Positions 1-8,153 are shown, counted from the first letter of the stretch. The stretch is 64,000 bases of DNA from Streptomyces sp. CBMA123 (GCF_014596465.1 NZ_MECK01000024.1:18012-82011), one strand, 5' to 3'. Translations and numbers: made by a program. Notes: a model not told the origin generated them from the letters alone.

Positions 1-84
1 GCCGTCGTCCGACAGGGACGCACCACCGGCGCCCGCCCCGGGCGTGCCCTGCGCCGCACCGACCGAGGAACTCTGGCCCCATGA
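1..84 (+). CDS. 3' end of an upstream gene (possible)
   Basis: Frame 1 is open from the window edge to a TGA at 82-84, which overlaps the ATG of the aldolase gene in the ATGA arrangement typical of translational coupling. Only 27 codons are visible and they carry no recognisable motif. Frame 2 is also open with slightly better third-position GC, so the assignment is weak. A sugar or ketogluconate kinase would be the usual upstream partner of a KDPG aldolase, but nothing here shows it. Confidence 0.25.
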   Translation, partial: AVVRQGRTTGARPGRALRRTDRGTLAP

Positions 85-707
85 GCGATCTTTCCGAGCT
101 GTGGAACGACCCGGTGATCGCGGTGGTCCGCGCACCCCGGATCCCGGACGCCGCCGCGCTGTGCGCAGCCCTCGCGGAGGGCGGCATCGGCTTCACCGAA
201 TTCACCTACACCACACCGGATGTGACGGCCCATCTGATACGGGCCTCGGCGGCCGGCTGGCGGGTCGGGGTCGGGACGGTACTGACCGCCGAGCAGGCCG
301 AGCGCGGGATCGACGCCGGGGCGTCCTTCCTGGTCACCCCGGGCTGCCGGCCCGAGGTCGCGGAGGCCGGGCGGGCCCGCGGGGTGCCGGTGGTGCTGGG
401 GGCCCTCACCCCGACCGAGGTGGCCCGGGCGGTCGACCTGGGCGCGGCCGCCGTCAAGATCTTCCCGGCCCGGTCGTTCGGCCCCGGCTACTTCAAGGAC
501 CTGCGCGGCCCGTACCCGGACGTGCCGTTGGTGGCCTCGGGCGGGGTGAACGCGGGCAACGCGGCCGAGTTCCTGGCGCAGGGGGCGCTCGCGGTGTGCG
601 CGGGGACGGACGTGGTGCCGCCGGCGGCGGTGGAGGCGGGGGACTGGGCGGAGATCACCCGGCGGGCGCGGGTGTTCACCCGGGCCTGTGCGGCGGGGGT
701 GTCGTAA
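81..707 (+). CDS. eda: KDPG/KHG aldolase
   Basis: Class I aldolase of 208 residues, the normal size for the family. It cleaves 2-keto-3-deoxy-6-phosphogluconate to pyruvate and glyceraldehyde 3-phosphate, and often also 4-hydroxy-2-oxoglutarate, in the cytoplasm. The Schiff-base lysine is Lys126 in AAVKIFPA, the general acid/base is Glu40 in GFTEFTYTTP, and Arg17 sits in the conserved VVRA segment. GTGTVL-type and PGCRP phosphate/pyruvate-site motifs are present. A GAGGAA sequence lies 11 nt before the ATG. The downstream alpha-glucosidase suggests general sugar catabolism, but they are separated by 245 bp and need not be co-transcribed. Confidence 0.93.
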   Translation: MSDLSELWNDPVIAVVRAPRIPDAAALCAALAEGGIGFTEFTYTTPDVTAHLIRASAAGWRVGVGTVLTAEQAERGIDAGASFLVTPGCRPEVAEAGRARGVPVVLGALTPTEVARAVDLGAAAVKIFPARSFGPGYFKDLRGPYPDVPLVASGGVNAGNAAEFLAQGALAVCAGTDVVPPAAVEAGDWAEITRRARVFTRACAAGVS

Positions 708-749
708 CGGGGGTTCGGCGGGTTCGGGTGGCTCGGCGGGTTCGGGTGG

Positions 750-832
750 CGCGGGTCCGGCGGTGGTTCCGTGAAGGAGCGACGGGGGCGTGGTCGGTGG
801 TGCGGCGCGCGGGTCCGGCGGTGGTTCCGTGA
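750..832 (+). repeat. 25-bp direct repeat, two copies
   Basis: Two identical 25-bp units start at 750 and 808 in the gap between the aldolase and glucosidase genes. Each contains GGTCCGGCGGTGGTTCCGTG. A GGTTCGGGTGG motif is also repeated just before them (721-748). No gene is supported in 708-952. Confidence 0.7.
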
Positions 833-952
833 CGGTGTGAGGCGGGCTGTCGGGACGGCCGGGATTGGACGAGAATCGGTGGCACCCGGCTCACCCCGGC
901 CCCTCGGCTCTCGGCCCGCGCGGCCCCCGGACCCGGCAGGAGGACCCACCCC

Positions 953-2566
953 ATGACCTCGACCCGCCCCGGCCCCGACTGGCTGGCCGACGCCGTCCTG
1001 TACCAGATCTACCCGCAGTCCTTCGCGGACTCCGACGGCGACGGCATCGGCGACTTCGCCGGCATCACCGAGCACCTCGACCACCTCTCCTGGCTGGGCG
1101 TGGACACCGTCTGGCTCAACCCCTGCTTCGCCTCGCCGTTCCGCGACGCCGGGTACGACATCACCGACTACCTCACCCCCGCCCCGCGCTACGGCCGCAC
1201 CGAGGACCTGGTCGCGCTGGTCGAGGCCGCCCGCCGCAAGGGCATCCGGATCCTGCTGGACCTGGTCGCCGGGCACACCTCCGACCGCCACCCCTGGTTC
1301 CTGGCCTCCGCCGAGGACCCGGCCGACCAGCGCTACATCTGGTCGGACCGCCCGGTGGACGGCTTCGTCGCCTCGCCCGGAAGCCGCCCGGGCTGGTACC
1401 GGCCGAACTTCTTCGACTGCCAGCCCGCCCTGAACTTCGGCTACGCACAAGGCAGTTCGGCGGAGCCGTGGCGTCAGCCGGTGGACGCCGAAGGCCCGCG
1501 CGCCAACCGGGCGGCGCTGCGCGACATCATGGCGCACTGGCTGGGCCTCGGCGTGGCCGGCTTCCGGGTGGACATGGCGTACTCGCTGGTCAAGGACGAC
1601 CCGGGCCGGGTCGAGACCGCCAAGCTCTGGACCGAGCTGCGCGACTGGCTGGACCGCACCCACCCCGAGGCCGCGCTGTTCGCCGAGTGGGGCGACCCGG
1701 CCGCCGCCGTCGCGGCCGGATTCCACGCGGACTTCTTCCTGCACTTCGGCGGGGACGACCACGGCCTCGCGCTGCGCTCGCTGTGGAACAACGACGGCGG
1801 GACGGTGGAGGAGTTCTGGCGGCAGGGCCCGTGCTACTTCGAGGCCGAGGGGCGCGGCACCCCGCAGACCTTCCTGGACGCCTGGCGCTCCGCCGCCGAA
1901 CTCACCGAGGGCAACGGGCACATCGTGCTGCCCACCGCCAACCACGACTTCTCCCGGCTCGCCACCGGGCCGCGCTCCGGCGCGCAACTCGCCCCCGCCT
2001 TCGCCTTCCTGCTCACCTGGCCGACCCTGCCCGCGGTGTACTATGGCGACGAGATCGGCCTGCGCTACCTGCCCGGGCTGCCGGACGTCGAGGGCAGTGT
2101 GCTGGGGCCGCGCTTCAACCGGGCGGGTTCGCGGACCCCGATGCAGTGGACGCCGGGCCCTTCGGCCGGGTTCTCCACCGCCGCGCCCGAGCGGTACTAC
2201 CTGCCGCTGGACCCGGACCCGCGGCGCCCGGACGTGCTCTCCCAGCGGGCCGATCCGACCTCGCTGCTGCACACCGTCCGACGGCTGATCGCGCTGCGGC
2301 GCGCCCACCCCGGGCTGGGTGCGTCGGGCGGGGTGGAGGTGCGGAACGCCGGGTACCCGCTGGTGTACACCCGGTCCGGGCGGTACCTGGTGGCGGTGAA
2401 CCCGCGCCGGGAGCCGGGGGTCGTCCGGCTGTCGGAAGGCTTCGGCGGTGCGGGCGGCGGTGCCGGCGGGGGTGCTGTGCGGCCGCTGGAGGTGCAGGGC
2501 GTGCGGGTGGTGGACGGCGAGCTGCGGGCGGACGGCTTCTCGTACGGCGTGTTCGAGCTGGGCTGA
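953..2566 (+). CDS. GH13 alpha-glucosidase / amylase-family enzyme
   Basis: A 537-residue glycoside hydrolase family 13 protein without a signal peptide, so probably cytoplasmic. The N-terminus (VLYQIYPQSFADSDGDGIGD) is the classic start of oligo-1,6-glucosidase, alpha-glucosidase and trehalose-synthase-like GH13 enzymes. The catalytic nucleophile is Asp207 in GFRVDMAY, the acid/base is Glu245 in FAEWGDP, and the transition-state stabiliser is Asp332 in TANHDF. AGGAGG lies before the ATG. The C-terminal beta domain carries a short Gly/Ala run. Exact substrate (maltose, isomaltose, sucrose or trehalose) cannot be fixed from motifs. The gene is followed by a tandem GCCCGGGGTCCGTG duplication (2567-2594). 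Confidence 0.88.
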   Translation: MTSTRPGPDWLADAVLYQIYPQSFADSDGDGIGDFAGITEHLDHLSWLGVDTVWLNPCFASPFRDAGYDITDYLTPAPRYGRTEDLVALVEAARRKGIRILLDLVAGHTSDRHPWFLASAEDPADQRYIWSDRPVDGFVASPGSRPGWYRPNFFDCQPALNFGYAQGSSAEPWRQPVDAEGPRANRAALRDIMAHWLGLGVAGFRVDMAYSLVKDDPGRVETAKLWTELRDWLDRTHPEAALFAEWGDPAAAVAAGFHADFFLHFGGDDHGLALRSLWNNDGGTVEEFWRQGPCYFEAEGRGTPQTFLDAWRSAAELTEGNGHIVLPTANHDFSRLATGPRSGAQLAPAFAFLLTWPTLPAVYYGDEIGLRYLPGLPDVEGSVLGPRFNRAGSRTPMQWTPGPSAGFSTAAPERYYLPLDPDPRRPDVLSQRADPTSLLHTVRRLIALRRAHPGLGASGGVEVRNAGYPLVYTRSGRYLVAVNPRREPGVVRLSEGFGGAGGGAGGGAVRPLEVQGVRVVDGELRADGFSYGVFELG

Positions 2567-2677
2567 GCCCGGGGTCCGTGGCCCGGGGTCCGTGGCCCGG
2601 GGCTCCGGGTCAGGGGGCCGACGGGGTGTCGGCGGCCGGGGCGGGCTAGGGGTGGCCCGGCTTCCGAATCCTGTCAG

Positions 2678-2740
2678 ATGGTTGTAAGCTACATCCATAG
2701 ATGGTTGCATTTACCACCTGCATTGGTTGTATCTGCCACC
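2678..2740 (+). promoter_or_regulatory. Three iterated operator-like sites
   Basis: The motif TGGTTGTA or TGGTTGCA occurs at 2679, 2702 and 2724, 23 and 22 bp apart, so all three lie on the same face of the helix. The first is a palindrome: ATGGTTGTA at 2678-2686 and TACATCCAT at 2690-2698, with one mismatch. The others are weaker inverted repeats (GGTTGCA/TACCACC, GGTTGTA/TGCCACC). The stretch is AT-rich against its surroundings and ends just before the GGAGGA ribosome site of the membrane protein at 2777. A TetR- or MarR-type dimer binding cooperatively is likely; the regulator is not adjacent. Confidence 0.6.
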
Positions 2741-2776
2741 TGGTAGGGAAGAACATCGGAGGACGGTACGAACGCC

Positions 2777-3829
2777 ATGAGCACACCCCAGACCCCCGCC
2801 GCAGCGCCCACCCTGGGGCACTCGCTCAAGCACCTCGCCGTCCACCTGCTCACCCCGCTGCTGATGTGCCTCGGCATGGCGCTCGCCTACCAGGGCGCCT
2901 TCCACCAGCCGGAGCCCCACCACCTCAAGGTCGCCGTCGTCGGGTCCGGCCCCCAGGTCCAGGGCCTGGCGCAGACCATCCAGGGCAAGGCCGGCGACGC
3001 GCTGGACGTCCGGACCGTCGCCGACCGCCCCGCCGCCGAGCGACTGCTGCGCGACCGCGACCTGGTCGGCGCCTTCGTCCCGGACGCCAGGAACCCCGAA
3101 CTGATCGTGGCCAAGGGCAACTCGGACACCTCGGTGGTCGCCGCCACGGCGGTGTTCACCAACGTCACCGACCGGCAGGGCGTCCCGCTGCACGTCACCG
3201 ACCTCACCACCCCCGCCAAGGGCGACCCGACCGGCCAGGGCCTGTTCTTCCTGCTGGTCGCGCTGAGCATCGGCTCCTACGCCAGCGTCGCGGTGATCGG
3301 CGCCGCCGGCGCCGGGCTGAGCATGCGGATCCGGGCCCTGGTGGGCGTGGCCGTCTCGCTGGTGGTCAGCGTGATCGGGATCGCCACCGCCGGACCGCTC
3401 TTCCACGTCGTCGACCACGACTACGCCGCGATCTGGGCGCTCGGCTGGCTCTACTCCGCGGGCATCGTCCTGATCGGCATCGGGCTGCACAGCTTCCTGA
3501 AGAAGTGGACCACGCTCGCCCTGATGGTGCTGTTCGTGATGCTCAACTTCACCTCCTCCGGCGGCATTTACCGGCCCGAGTTGCAGAACGGCTTCTTCGG
3601 GGCCCTGCACGGCTTCTGGACCGGCGCCGGCTACCTGGAGGGCGCGCGCAGCATCATGTACTTCGACGGCGGCGCCGGCCTCGGCGGGCACGTGCTGACC
3701 CTGGTGGTCTGGCTGCTGCTGGGCGGGGCGGCCCTGGTAGCCGCGGCGCTGTACGAGGGCCGCGGGCGCCGAGCGGTGGAGAGGCCGGCCGAGGCCGAGG
3801 AGGAGATGGAGGAGGCGGTCGCGGTCTGA
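2777..3829 (+). CDS. YhgE/ABC-2-like membrane protein
   Basis: A 350-residue integral membrane protein. One N-terminal transmembrane helix (about residues 22-40) is followed by an extracytoplasmic domain to about residue 150, then about five helices between 155 and 335, and an acidic Glu-rich cytoplasmic tail. This topology matches YhgE/Pip and ABC-2 exporter-type permeases, which export small molecules or act as efflux components. No ATPase gene is beside it. GGAGGA precedes the ATG. Expression is probably controlled by the three iterated sites at 2678-2740. The family name is from topology and general resemblance, not a diagnostic motif. Confidence 0.7.
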   Translation: MSTPQTPAAAPTLGHSLKHLAVHLLTPLLMCLGMALAYQGAFHQPEPHHLKVAVVGSGPQVQGLAQTIQGKAGDALDVRTVADRPAAERLLRDRDLVGAFVPDARNPELIVAKGNSDTSVVAATAVFTNVTDRQGVPLHVTDLTTPAKGDPTGQGLFFLLVALSIGSYASVAVIGAAGAGLSMRIRALVGVAVSLVVSVIGIATAGPLFHVVDHDYAAIWALGWLYSAGIVLIGIGLHSFLKKWTTLALMVLFVMLNFTSSGGIYRPELQNGFFGALHGFWTGAGYLEGARSIMYFDGGAGLGGHVLTLVVWLLLGGAALVAAALYEGRGRRAVERPAEAEEEMEEAVAV

Positions 3830-3891
3830 GGACCGTACGCCCGAAAGGACTTCACCCGGTGCGAGGGCATCGGAACCGGGTGGGGATCGGC

Positions 3892-3928
3892 GGCCCGCGC
3901 CCGGCCTTGGACAAGCCGGGCGCGGGCC
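3892..3928. terminator. Bidirectional terminator hairpin
   Basis: A perfect 14-bp stem (3892-3905 with 3915-3928) with a 9-nt loop lies between the convergent membrane-protein and FhuF-like genes. No U-run follows, as is usual in streptomycetes. Confidence 0.8.
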
Positions 3929-3940
3929 CTTGTCCGCCGG

Positions 3941-4681
3941 TCAGCCCCGCTCCCGGCGAGCGGGCGGCCGGGTGAAGCAGCAGTCGCCGCAGAGCCCCGC
4001 GCCCGGTCCGGTTCGGTAGTAGAGGCAGCAACTGGTCCGCCGGAGCGTGGCTCCGCGCGGGCCGTCGAGCAGGGTGCCCGAACCCGCCAGCGGCGGACGC
4101 GCCAGCAACCGGGCGACCAACTCCGTTGCCCGGCCCGGCACTTGGGCGTCCAGCACCCGCAGCGTCCCGGCCAGCGCGGAGGCCTCGTTGCCGCGCAGCA
4201 GGCGCGCCGAGAGCGGCACGGCGGCGCGCACTGCTGCTGCCAAGGGCTCCAACCAGCCGATCATGACGGCCTCGTGGAGCTGGTCGACGAGCTCGCCGGG
4301 ATCGGGGCGGGCCGGCTCCGGCGGCGTCCAGAGGTCGATCGGTCCCTGGTCAGGGATCCGCACCCAGGCGTGCTCCAGGGTCGGGACCGTCCCCAGCAGG
4401 ACGGCCGAGCCGATGCCCACCGACCAGAACCGGGCGGCCAGCCCGAGGTGCAGGATCGAGGCGGCGACCCGGAGCTCGGCCGTGCCCAGCCGCCGCGCCA
4501 CCACCCGCACCCGGGGCGCGAGCGGCGCGTCCGGCCCGGTACCGTACAGCTCCGGCAGTGGACGGAAGCCGGGCGGCGGGGTGCCGGTGGCGTCGCTGTC
4601 GAGGGCGAAGTACGGGCCCACGGCGGCGAGTCGGCCGTAGTCGGGCCGGGGCTGCTCGGTCTGATCGGACGCGGGGTTCAA
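3941..4681 (-). CDS. FhuF-like [2Fe-2S] protein
   Basis: Cytoplasmic protein of about 246 residues ending in the cysteine cluster CC-x11-C-x2-C (CCLYYRTGPGAGLCGDC), which marks the FhuF family of siderophore-iron reductases. These proteins are thought to reduce ferric iron bound to imported siderophores. The middle (ILHLGLAARFWSVGIGSAVL) is also typical. The frame is open far upstream to 5200, but that part overlaps the next gene and is not coding. The TTG at 4681 is preferred because it lies just after GGGAGGG, although spacing is short; GTG at 4621 is the alternative. The start sits inside a 13-bp inverted repeat. No iron-box (DmdR) match was recognised. Confidence 0.78.
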   Translation of the reverse strand: MNPASDQTEQPRPDYGRLAAVGPYFALDSDATGTPPPGFRPLPELYGTGPDAPLAPRVRVVARRLGTAELRVAASILHLGLAARFWSVGIGSAVLLGTVPTLEHAWVRIPDQGPIDLWTPPEPARPDPGELVDQLHEAVMIGWLEPLAAAVRAAVPLSARLLRGNEASALAGTLRVLDAQVPGRATELVARLLARPPLAGSGTLLDGPRGATLRRTSCCLYYRTGPGAGLCGDCCFTRPPARRERG

Positions 4682-4713
4682 CGGCCCTCCCCGGTAAGGT
4701 CGTTGAACCCCGC
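4671..4713. promoter_or_regulatory. 13-bp inverted repeat around the fhuF-like start
   Basis: GCGGGGTTCAACG at 4671-4683 is perfectly repeated in inverted form at 4701-4713, with a 17-nt spacer that contains the GGGAGGG ribosome-binding candidate. In RNA this would form a hairpin with the Shine-Dalgarno sequence in the loop and the TTG start in the stem. As DNA it could be an operator. Confidence 0.55.
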
Positions 4714-4910
4714 GCCGGCTTCGGTCGACCGGAGTGCGGTCGGGTGGGCCAGGGCCGCTCTTTCGGGCCCTGCGTCCGGCGCGATCCCACAGAGCGGGCC
4801 TATGGCCGGGTGGGCGGGGCGCATCGGGGCCTCCGGGGGGTTCGGGGGAACGGGCGGGCGGTGACACCCCGGCCCGGTCGGGAGCCCGGAAGGCCCTGGT
4901 CGGGCGGTGG

Positions 4911-5456
4911 TCAGCCGCGCACGGTGAAGTCGCCACTGGTCGTGCGGATGAACGGTACCGTGCCCTGGCGGTCCGAGACCGGGGCGCCGAAGAAGCCCCA
5001 GACCCAGCCGACCCGGTCCCCGTGCCGGCCGTCGTCCTCGACCGAGAGCGCGACCTTCTGGCCGACCACCGGCCGGCCCGGGAACCACGGCACCTCGCCC
5101 TTGGTGACGACCCCGGTGGCGATCGCCTCCCGGCCGCCGACGGCCAGGCAGGTGATGTCCCCCTCGAAGTCGGCGACCAGCCGACCGTCGGTGTGCACAT
5201 GGCGGACGTGGAAGTGGCCGCGGGTGGTGCCCGGGTCGGTGGTGTGGTCGGCGCGGGCGTCGACCGTGAGCTGGACCGGGTCTCCCGTGAAGCCGTCGAA
5301 GGCGGCGGTGAGGACCGTCCCAGCGTTCCCGCGCAGGACCACCGGACCGAAGCCGTCGGCGGAGGCCGGTGCCGCGGCGGTCGCCGGGGCGGCGGTGGCG
5401 ACCGTCGCCGCCAGGAGGCAGAGCGCGGCAGCGGCGGTGGCGAGACGGCGGGTCAT
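4911..5456 (-). CDS. Secreted hypothetical protein
   Basis: A 181-residue protein with a clear Sec signal peptide (MTRRLATAAAALCLLAATVA, cleavage after about residue 28-35). The mature part is a beta-rich domain of about 145 residues with a VDARAD..HFHVRHVHTDG segment. I do not recognise an enzymatic motif; similar small exported proteins in streptomycetes are described as Repetin-like or hypothetical. AGGAGG lies 10 nt before the chosen ATG, which is why the long upstream extension of the frame is rejected. It is divergent from the 15-bp-repeat reading frame at 5653, and both share the palindrome-rich region 5571-5645. Confidence 0.8.
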   Translation of the reverse strand: MTRRLATAAAALCLLAATVATAAPATAAAPASADGFGPVVLRGNAGTVLTAAFDGFTGDPVQLTVDARADHTTDPGTTRGHFHVRHVHTDGRLVADFEGDITCLAVGGREAIATGVVTKGEVPWFPGRPVVGQKVALSVEDDGRHGDRVGWVWGFFGAPVSDRQGTVPFIRTTSGDFTVRG

Positions 5457-5570
5457 GGCGGTTCGGCCTCCTGGGCTGGGGTTTCCGGCGGTCGGTTGTC
5501 CCGGCGGGTGGTTGTCCTGGTGAGCGGTGGTTCCGACAGCATCGAGTCTGGCCCGCCAGGGCGGGGCAAA

Positions 5571-5645
5571 CCTCCCGCTGGGGAGGGGAGTTGCCTCCTC
5601 CCGGGGGAGGAGTACCGCCTCCCCCGGGAGAGCGGCCCGTAGGCT
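5571..5645 (+). promoter_or_regulatory. Three CTCCC/GGGAG palindromes and a -10 box
   Basis: Three perfect palindromes occur in a row: CCTCCC-N4-GGGAGG (5571-5586), CTCCTCCC-N2-GGGAGGAG (5595-5612) and CTCCC-N2-GGGAG (5619-5630). Their centres are 25 and 21 bp apart. A TAGGCT -10 box follows at 5640-5645, seven nt before a GTG. Similar palindromes recur at 60239-60295. Such sites resemble operators of NarL/LuxR-type response regulators in streptomycetes (inference). Confidence 0.6.
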
Positions 5646-5652
5646 CGGCGGT

Positions 5653-6165
5653 GTGCGCACCGACTCCCTGCGCACCGACTCCCTGCGCACCGACTCCCTG
5701 CGCACCGACTCCCTGCGCACCGACCCCCTGCCCGACCTGCCCTGCCCCGGCCTGCTCCGCCCCGACCGGGCGGTAGCGACGACCCGTACCCCCGGGCGTT
5801 CAGCGGGACGGGCGGAGCGCTGGTTTGAACGCGTTGCGGTCGAGGCCGCGTTCGCCGACCGGTCGGGCGCACCGCGGGCCGAGCCCGCGCGGGGTGGTGG
5901 GCGTGGTCAGTGCCCCCGGCCGCCGCCGCGCAGGCCCCGCGGGCGGGTCATGGTGGAGCCAGGGCCGAACTGCGGCCGGACGTCGCACCGGTGGACATCC
6001 GGAGGCCGCGACGGCCCGGTCCGGCGGGGAACGAGCGCGTCCACGGAGTCGAGGGGATGCTCCGTGGACGCGCGGAACCTGCGAGGCGGGGGTGGCCTCC
6101 GGACGTCACGTCCTCCGGCCGGTAGTTCGATCGTCGACCGAGGTAGTACCAGCGGCAGACCCTGA
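5653..6165 (+). pseudogene. Possible decayed gene, leaderless start
   Basis: A GTG lies seven nt after a TAGGCT -10 box, the leaderless pattern seen elsewhere in this window. The first 40 codons have near-total GC3 and begin with five in-frame (RT-D-S/P-L) pentapeptides, then PLPDLPCPGLLRPDR. From about codon 42 the GC3 falls and the sequence becomes an Arg/Gly/Pro-rich shadow-like translation up to a TGA at 6163-6165. This looks like an intact promoter and 5' end joined to non-coding DNA, so a truncated gene is likely. No family was recognised. The rest of the stretch up to 6316 holds no other convincing gene. Confidence 0.3.
5656..5730 (+). repeat. 15-bp tandem repeat, five copies
   Basis: CGCACCGACTCCCTG is repeated five times head to tail (the last copy has one change). 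The unit is a multiple of three, so slippage would add or remove five residues without breaking the frame at 5653. Confidence 0.9.
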
Positions 6166-6316
6166 TCCGTCTCGACCTGTCGCCACTGCCTCCTGCGGTC
6201 GAACTTCCTTCAGCTGCCTCGCAGGTCCACCTCCCATCATGCGCCTCCCACGGCGTGTGCACCAGGGGTGAACGGTCCGAATTCGGGCAAATCTCGCACG
6301 TCGGAGTCGACGGGCC

Positions 6317-7999
6317 TTACGGTTTCGGCCACCCGTCGACGAAGCTCAGTGTCCGGTGGTACGGCCCGTCCGGCCCGGTGCTGCGGTAGTCCTCGGTGCT
6401 GCCGCCGGTGCGGACGGTGCGGTCGCCGTCGTGGCGCCGTGCGGTGGGTCGCAGGGTGTGGTCCACGGTGGAGCGCTCGGTGACGTGGCCGCCGGTCGCG
6501 GCGGTGGCCTCGCGGTGGTAGCCGAGGTCCATCGCGGTGTTCTGGTCGGTGTTCCCGGCCGCGTCGTGGGTCACCTTGTACGTGACGTCCAGCGGTTCGC
6601 CCTCGTGCACGGTGGTGGTGCGGTGCGGTCCGCCGCCCCAGGTGCCGGTGGTGCGGGTGAGGTCGGCGCTGTTGTGCAGGGTCACGTCGTTGCCGCTGTC
6701 GCGCAGTTGCTGGGCGGAGCTGAACGCCAGGTCGTCGCGGACCTCGGTGGTGATCCGGCCGTGCGAGGTCTGCACCCAGCCGCGGGCGAGGTCGTGCCGG
6801 GCGGCGGTGACGGTCCAGTCGCCGCTGCCGCCGCCGTGGTCGGCGAGCTGGGTGGCGACGGCGGCCTCGGGGGCGACCCGGTAGTCGGTGAGCTGCCCGG
6901 AGGTGCGGTCGGTGCCGTGGTCGACCTCGGCGAACAGGTTGACCTGGCCGGTCCAGACGTCGTTGCTCTGCGCCTCGGCCGCGTTGACCGTGATGCCGAC
7001 GCTGTGCGGGCGCCCGTCGAGCAGCAGGCCGACGTACGGGGTGAGGTCGAGCCGGTAGGCGGGCAGGTCGAAGGCGAAGACGCCCGGGACGGGCCGCCAC
7101 AGCAGCGGGTCCCAACCGCCGGTGTAGATCACCGGGTACGGCCAGACCGCTCCGGCCACCCGGCCGTCCACGGTGAGCCGCAGCTCGCGGAACGGGCCCT
7201 TGCCGCAGGCGCCGATCGACGGGTTGGCGGCGACGAAGGCGTCCGGCGCGGAGGCGTACGCGAACTCCTCGCAGGCGCCGCCGCCCCGGGCGTAGACCTC
7301 GGCGGTCAGGCGTTGCAGGTTCCGCGGGAAGGTGACGTCCTTGGCGGTGCCCGGAGCGGCCTGGGTGAGCGAGAACGGGCCGGTGGTGAGGACCTGGTCG
7401 GCGCCGTGGGCGGCCGGCCAGCGGTCGTCCGCGGTGTAGAAGGTCAGGCTCGCCGAGAGCTTGTAGACGCCGGTGTAGGTGGCGTCGGTGACGTTGGCGA
7501 GGTCGAGCGAGAACGGCTGCGGCCCGGCCTCGAACAGCGGGGCGTAGCGGGTGAGATCGCGTTCGACGTTCCACTGGATGCCGTCCTTGGACGGCTCGGG
7601 GGTGGAGGACAGCAGCACCTGGACGCCGCCGATGCGGACGCTGAAGATGCGGTCGAACTGCCGCCCGGCGACCTGCCCGTGGAGGTCCAGGACCACCGCG
7701 GACCACGGCCCGGCGCAGTCGGCGGGCGGGGTGAGGGTGGCGGTGTACGGGGTGTCGGGCGGGTTGCCGTAGCCGTTGCGGAACTCGCGGTCGTGCATCA
7801 CTTCGACGCTGCAGGAGCGGGTGTCGGGGCGGGTGAGCGGCTTGGTCGCGGTGACGGGGTCGTGGTAGCCGTCGCCGAAGTCGGCGTGGGCGGGCGCGGC
7901 GGCGGTGAGGGTGCCGGCGAGGGTGAGGGCGGTGGCGCCGAGCAGTCCGGCGAGGCGGCGCAGCAGGCGGCGACGGGGGCGCGGGGGGAACAGGGCCAA
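6317..7999 (-). CDS. PNGase A-like secreted glycoamidase
   Basis: A protein of about 560 residues with a twin-arginine-flanked signal peptide (RRRLLRRLAGLL then AAAPAHA, cleavage near residue 39). The exported part matches the peptide-N4-(N-acetyl-beta-glucosaminyl)asparagine amidase A family, known from plants and fungi: CSVEVMHDREFRNGYG, ADCAGPWSAVVLDLHG, GRQFDRIFSVRIGGV and STPEPSKDGIQWNVERDLTRY are conserved-looking blocks near the N-terminus. Such enzymes release N-glycans from glycopeptides. The TTG at 7999 is chosen because the longer frame, starting at TTG 8089, begins inside a -35 box (TTGACG). Catalytic residues were not identified. Confidence 0.82.
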   Translation of the reverse strand: MALFPPRPRRRLLRRLAGLLGATALTLAGTLTAAAPAHADFGDGYHDPVTATKPLTRPDTRSCSVEVMHDREFRNGYGNPPDTPYTATLTPPADCAGPWSAVVLDLHGQVAGRQFDRIFSVRIGGVQVLLSSTPEPSKDGIQWNVERDLTRYAPLFEAGPQPFSLDLANVTDATYTGVYKLSASLTFYTADDRWPAAHGADQVLTTGPFSLTQAAPGTAKDVTFPRNLQRLTAEVYARGGGACEEFAYASAPDAFVAANPSIGACGKGPFRELRLTVDGRVAGAVWPYPVIYTGGWDPLLWRPVPGVFAFDLPAYRLDLTPYVGLLLDGRPHSVGITVNAAEAQSNDVWTGQVNLFAEVDHGTDRTSGQLTDYRVAPEAAVATQLADHGGGSGDWTVTAARHDLARGWVQTSHGRITTEVRDDLAFSSAQQLRDSGNDVTLHNSADLTRTTGTWGGGPHRTTTVHEGEPLDVTYKVTHDAAGNTDQNTAMDLGYHREATAATGGHVTERSTVDHTLRPTARRHDGDRTVRTGGSTEDYRSTGPDGPYHRTLSFVDGWPKP

Positions 8000-8059
8000 G
8001 GTGGATCCCCGGGTCGGGCGGCCCGTCGGCGCGCGCCGGGCCGGGTGGGTGATCCGGGC

Positions 8060-8089
8060 ATCCTTCCGGCGCTGGCATGTGAGCGTCAA
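8060..8089 (-). promoter_or_regulatory. Promoter of the PNGase A-like gene
   Basis: On the minus strand TTGACG (8084-8089) and AAGGAT (8060-8065) are separated by 18 nt, a good housekeeping-type promoter. It starts transcription about 55 nt before the TTG start at 7999. Confidence 0.5.
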
Positions 8090-8153
8090 GAGTGGCCGTC
8101 GGGCGCTGCCGCGGGCCTTCCGGTTCCCGCGGCTTCCGCCGCACGTGGTGGCG

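Noticed and set aside
488..2710. A 740-codon minus-strand open frame opposite the GH13 gene
   Set aside because: High-GC shadow frame; the plus strand carries all GH13 catalytic motifs and normal codon use.
3941..5200. N-terminal extension of the FhuF-like protein to 419 residues
   Set aside because: The extension overlaps the secreted-protein gene and is Arg/Ser/Pro-rich without conserved features.
5656..5730. CRISPR-like array
   Set aside because: The 15-bp units are directly adjacent with no spacers; this is a simple tandem repeat.
8000..8089. TTG 8089 as start of the PNGase A-like gene
   Set aside because: This TTG is part of a TTGACG -35 box with a matching -10 box 18 nt downstream; translation from it would precede transcription.
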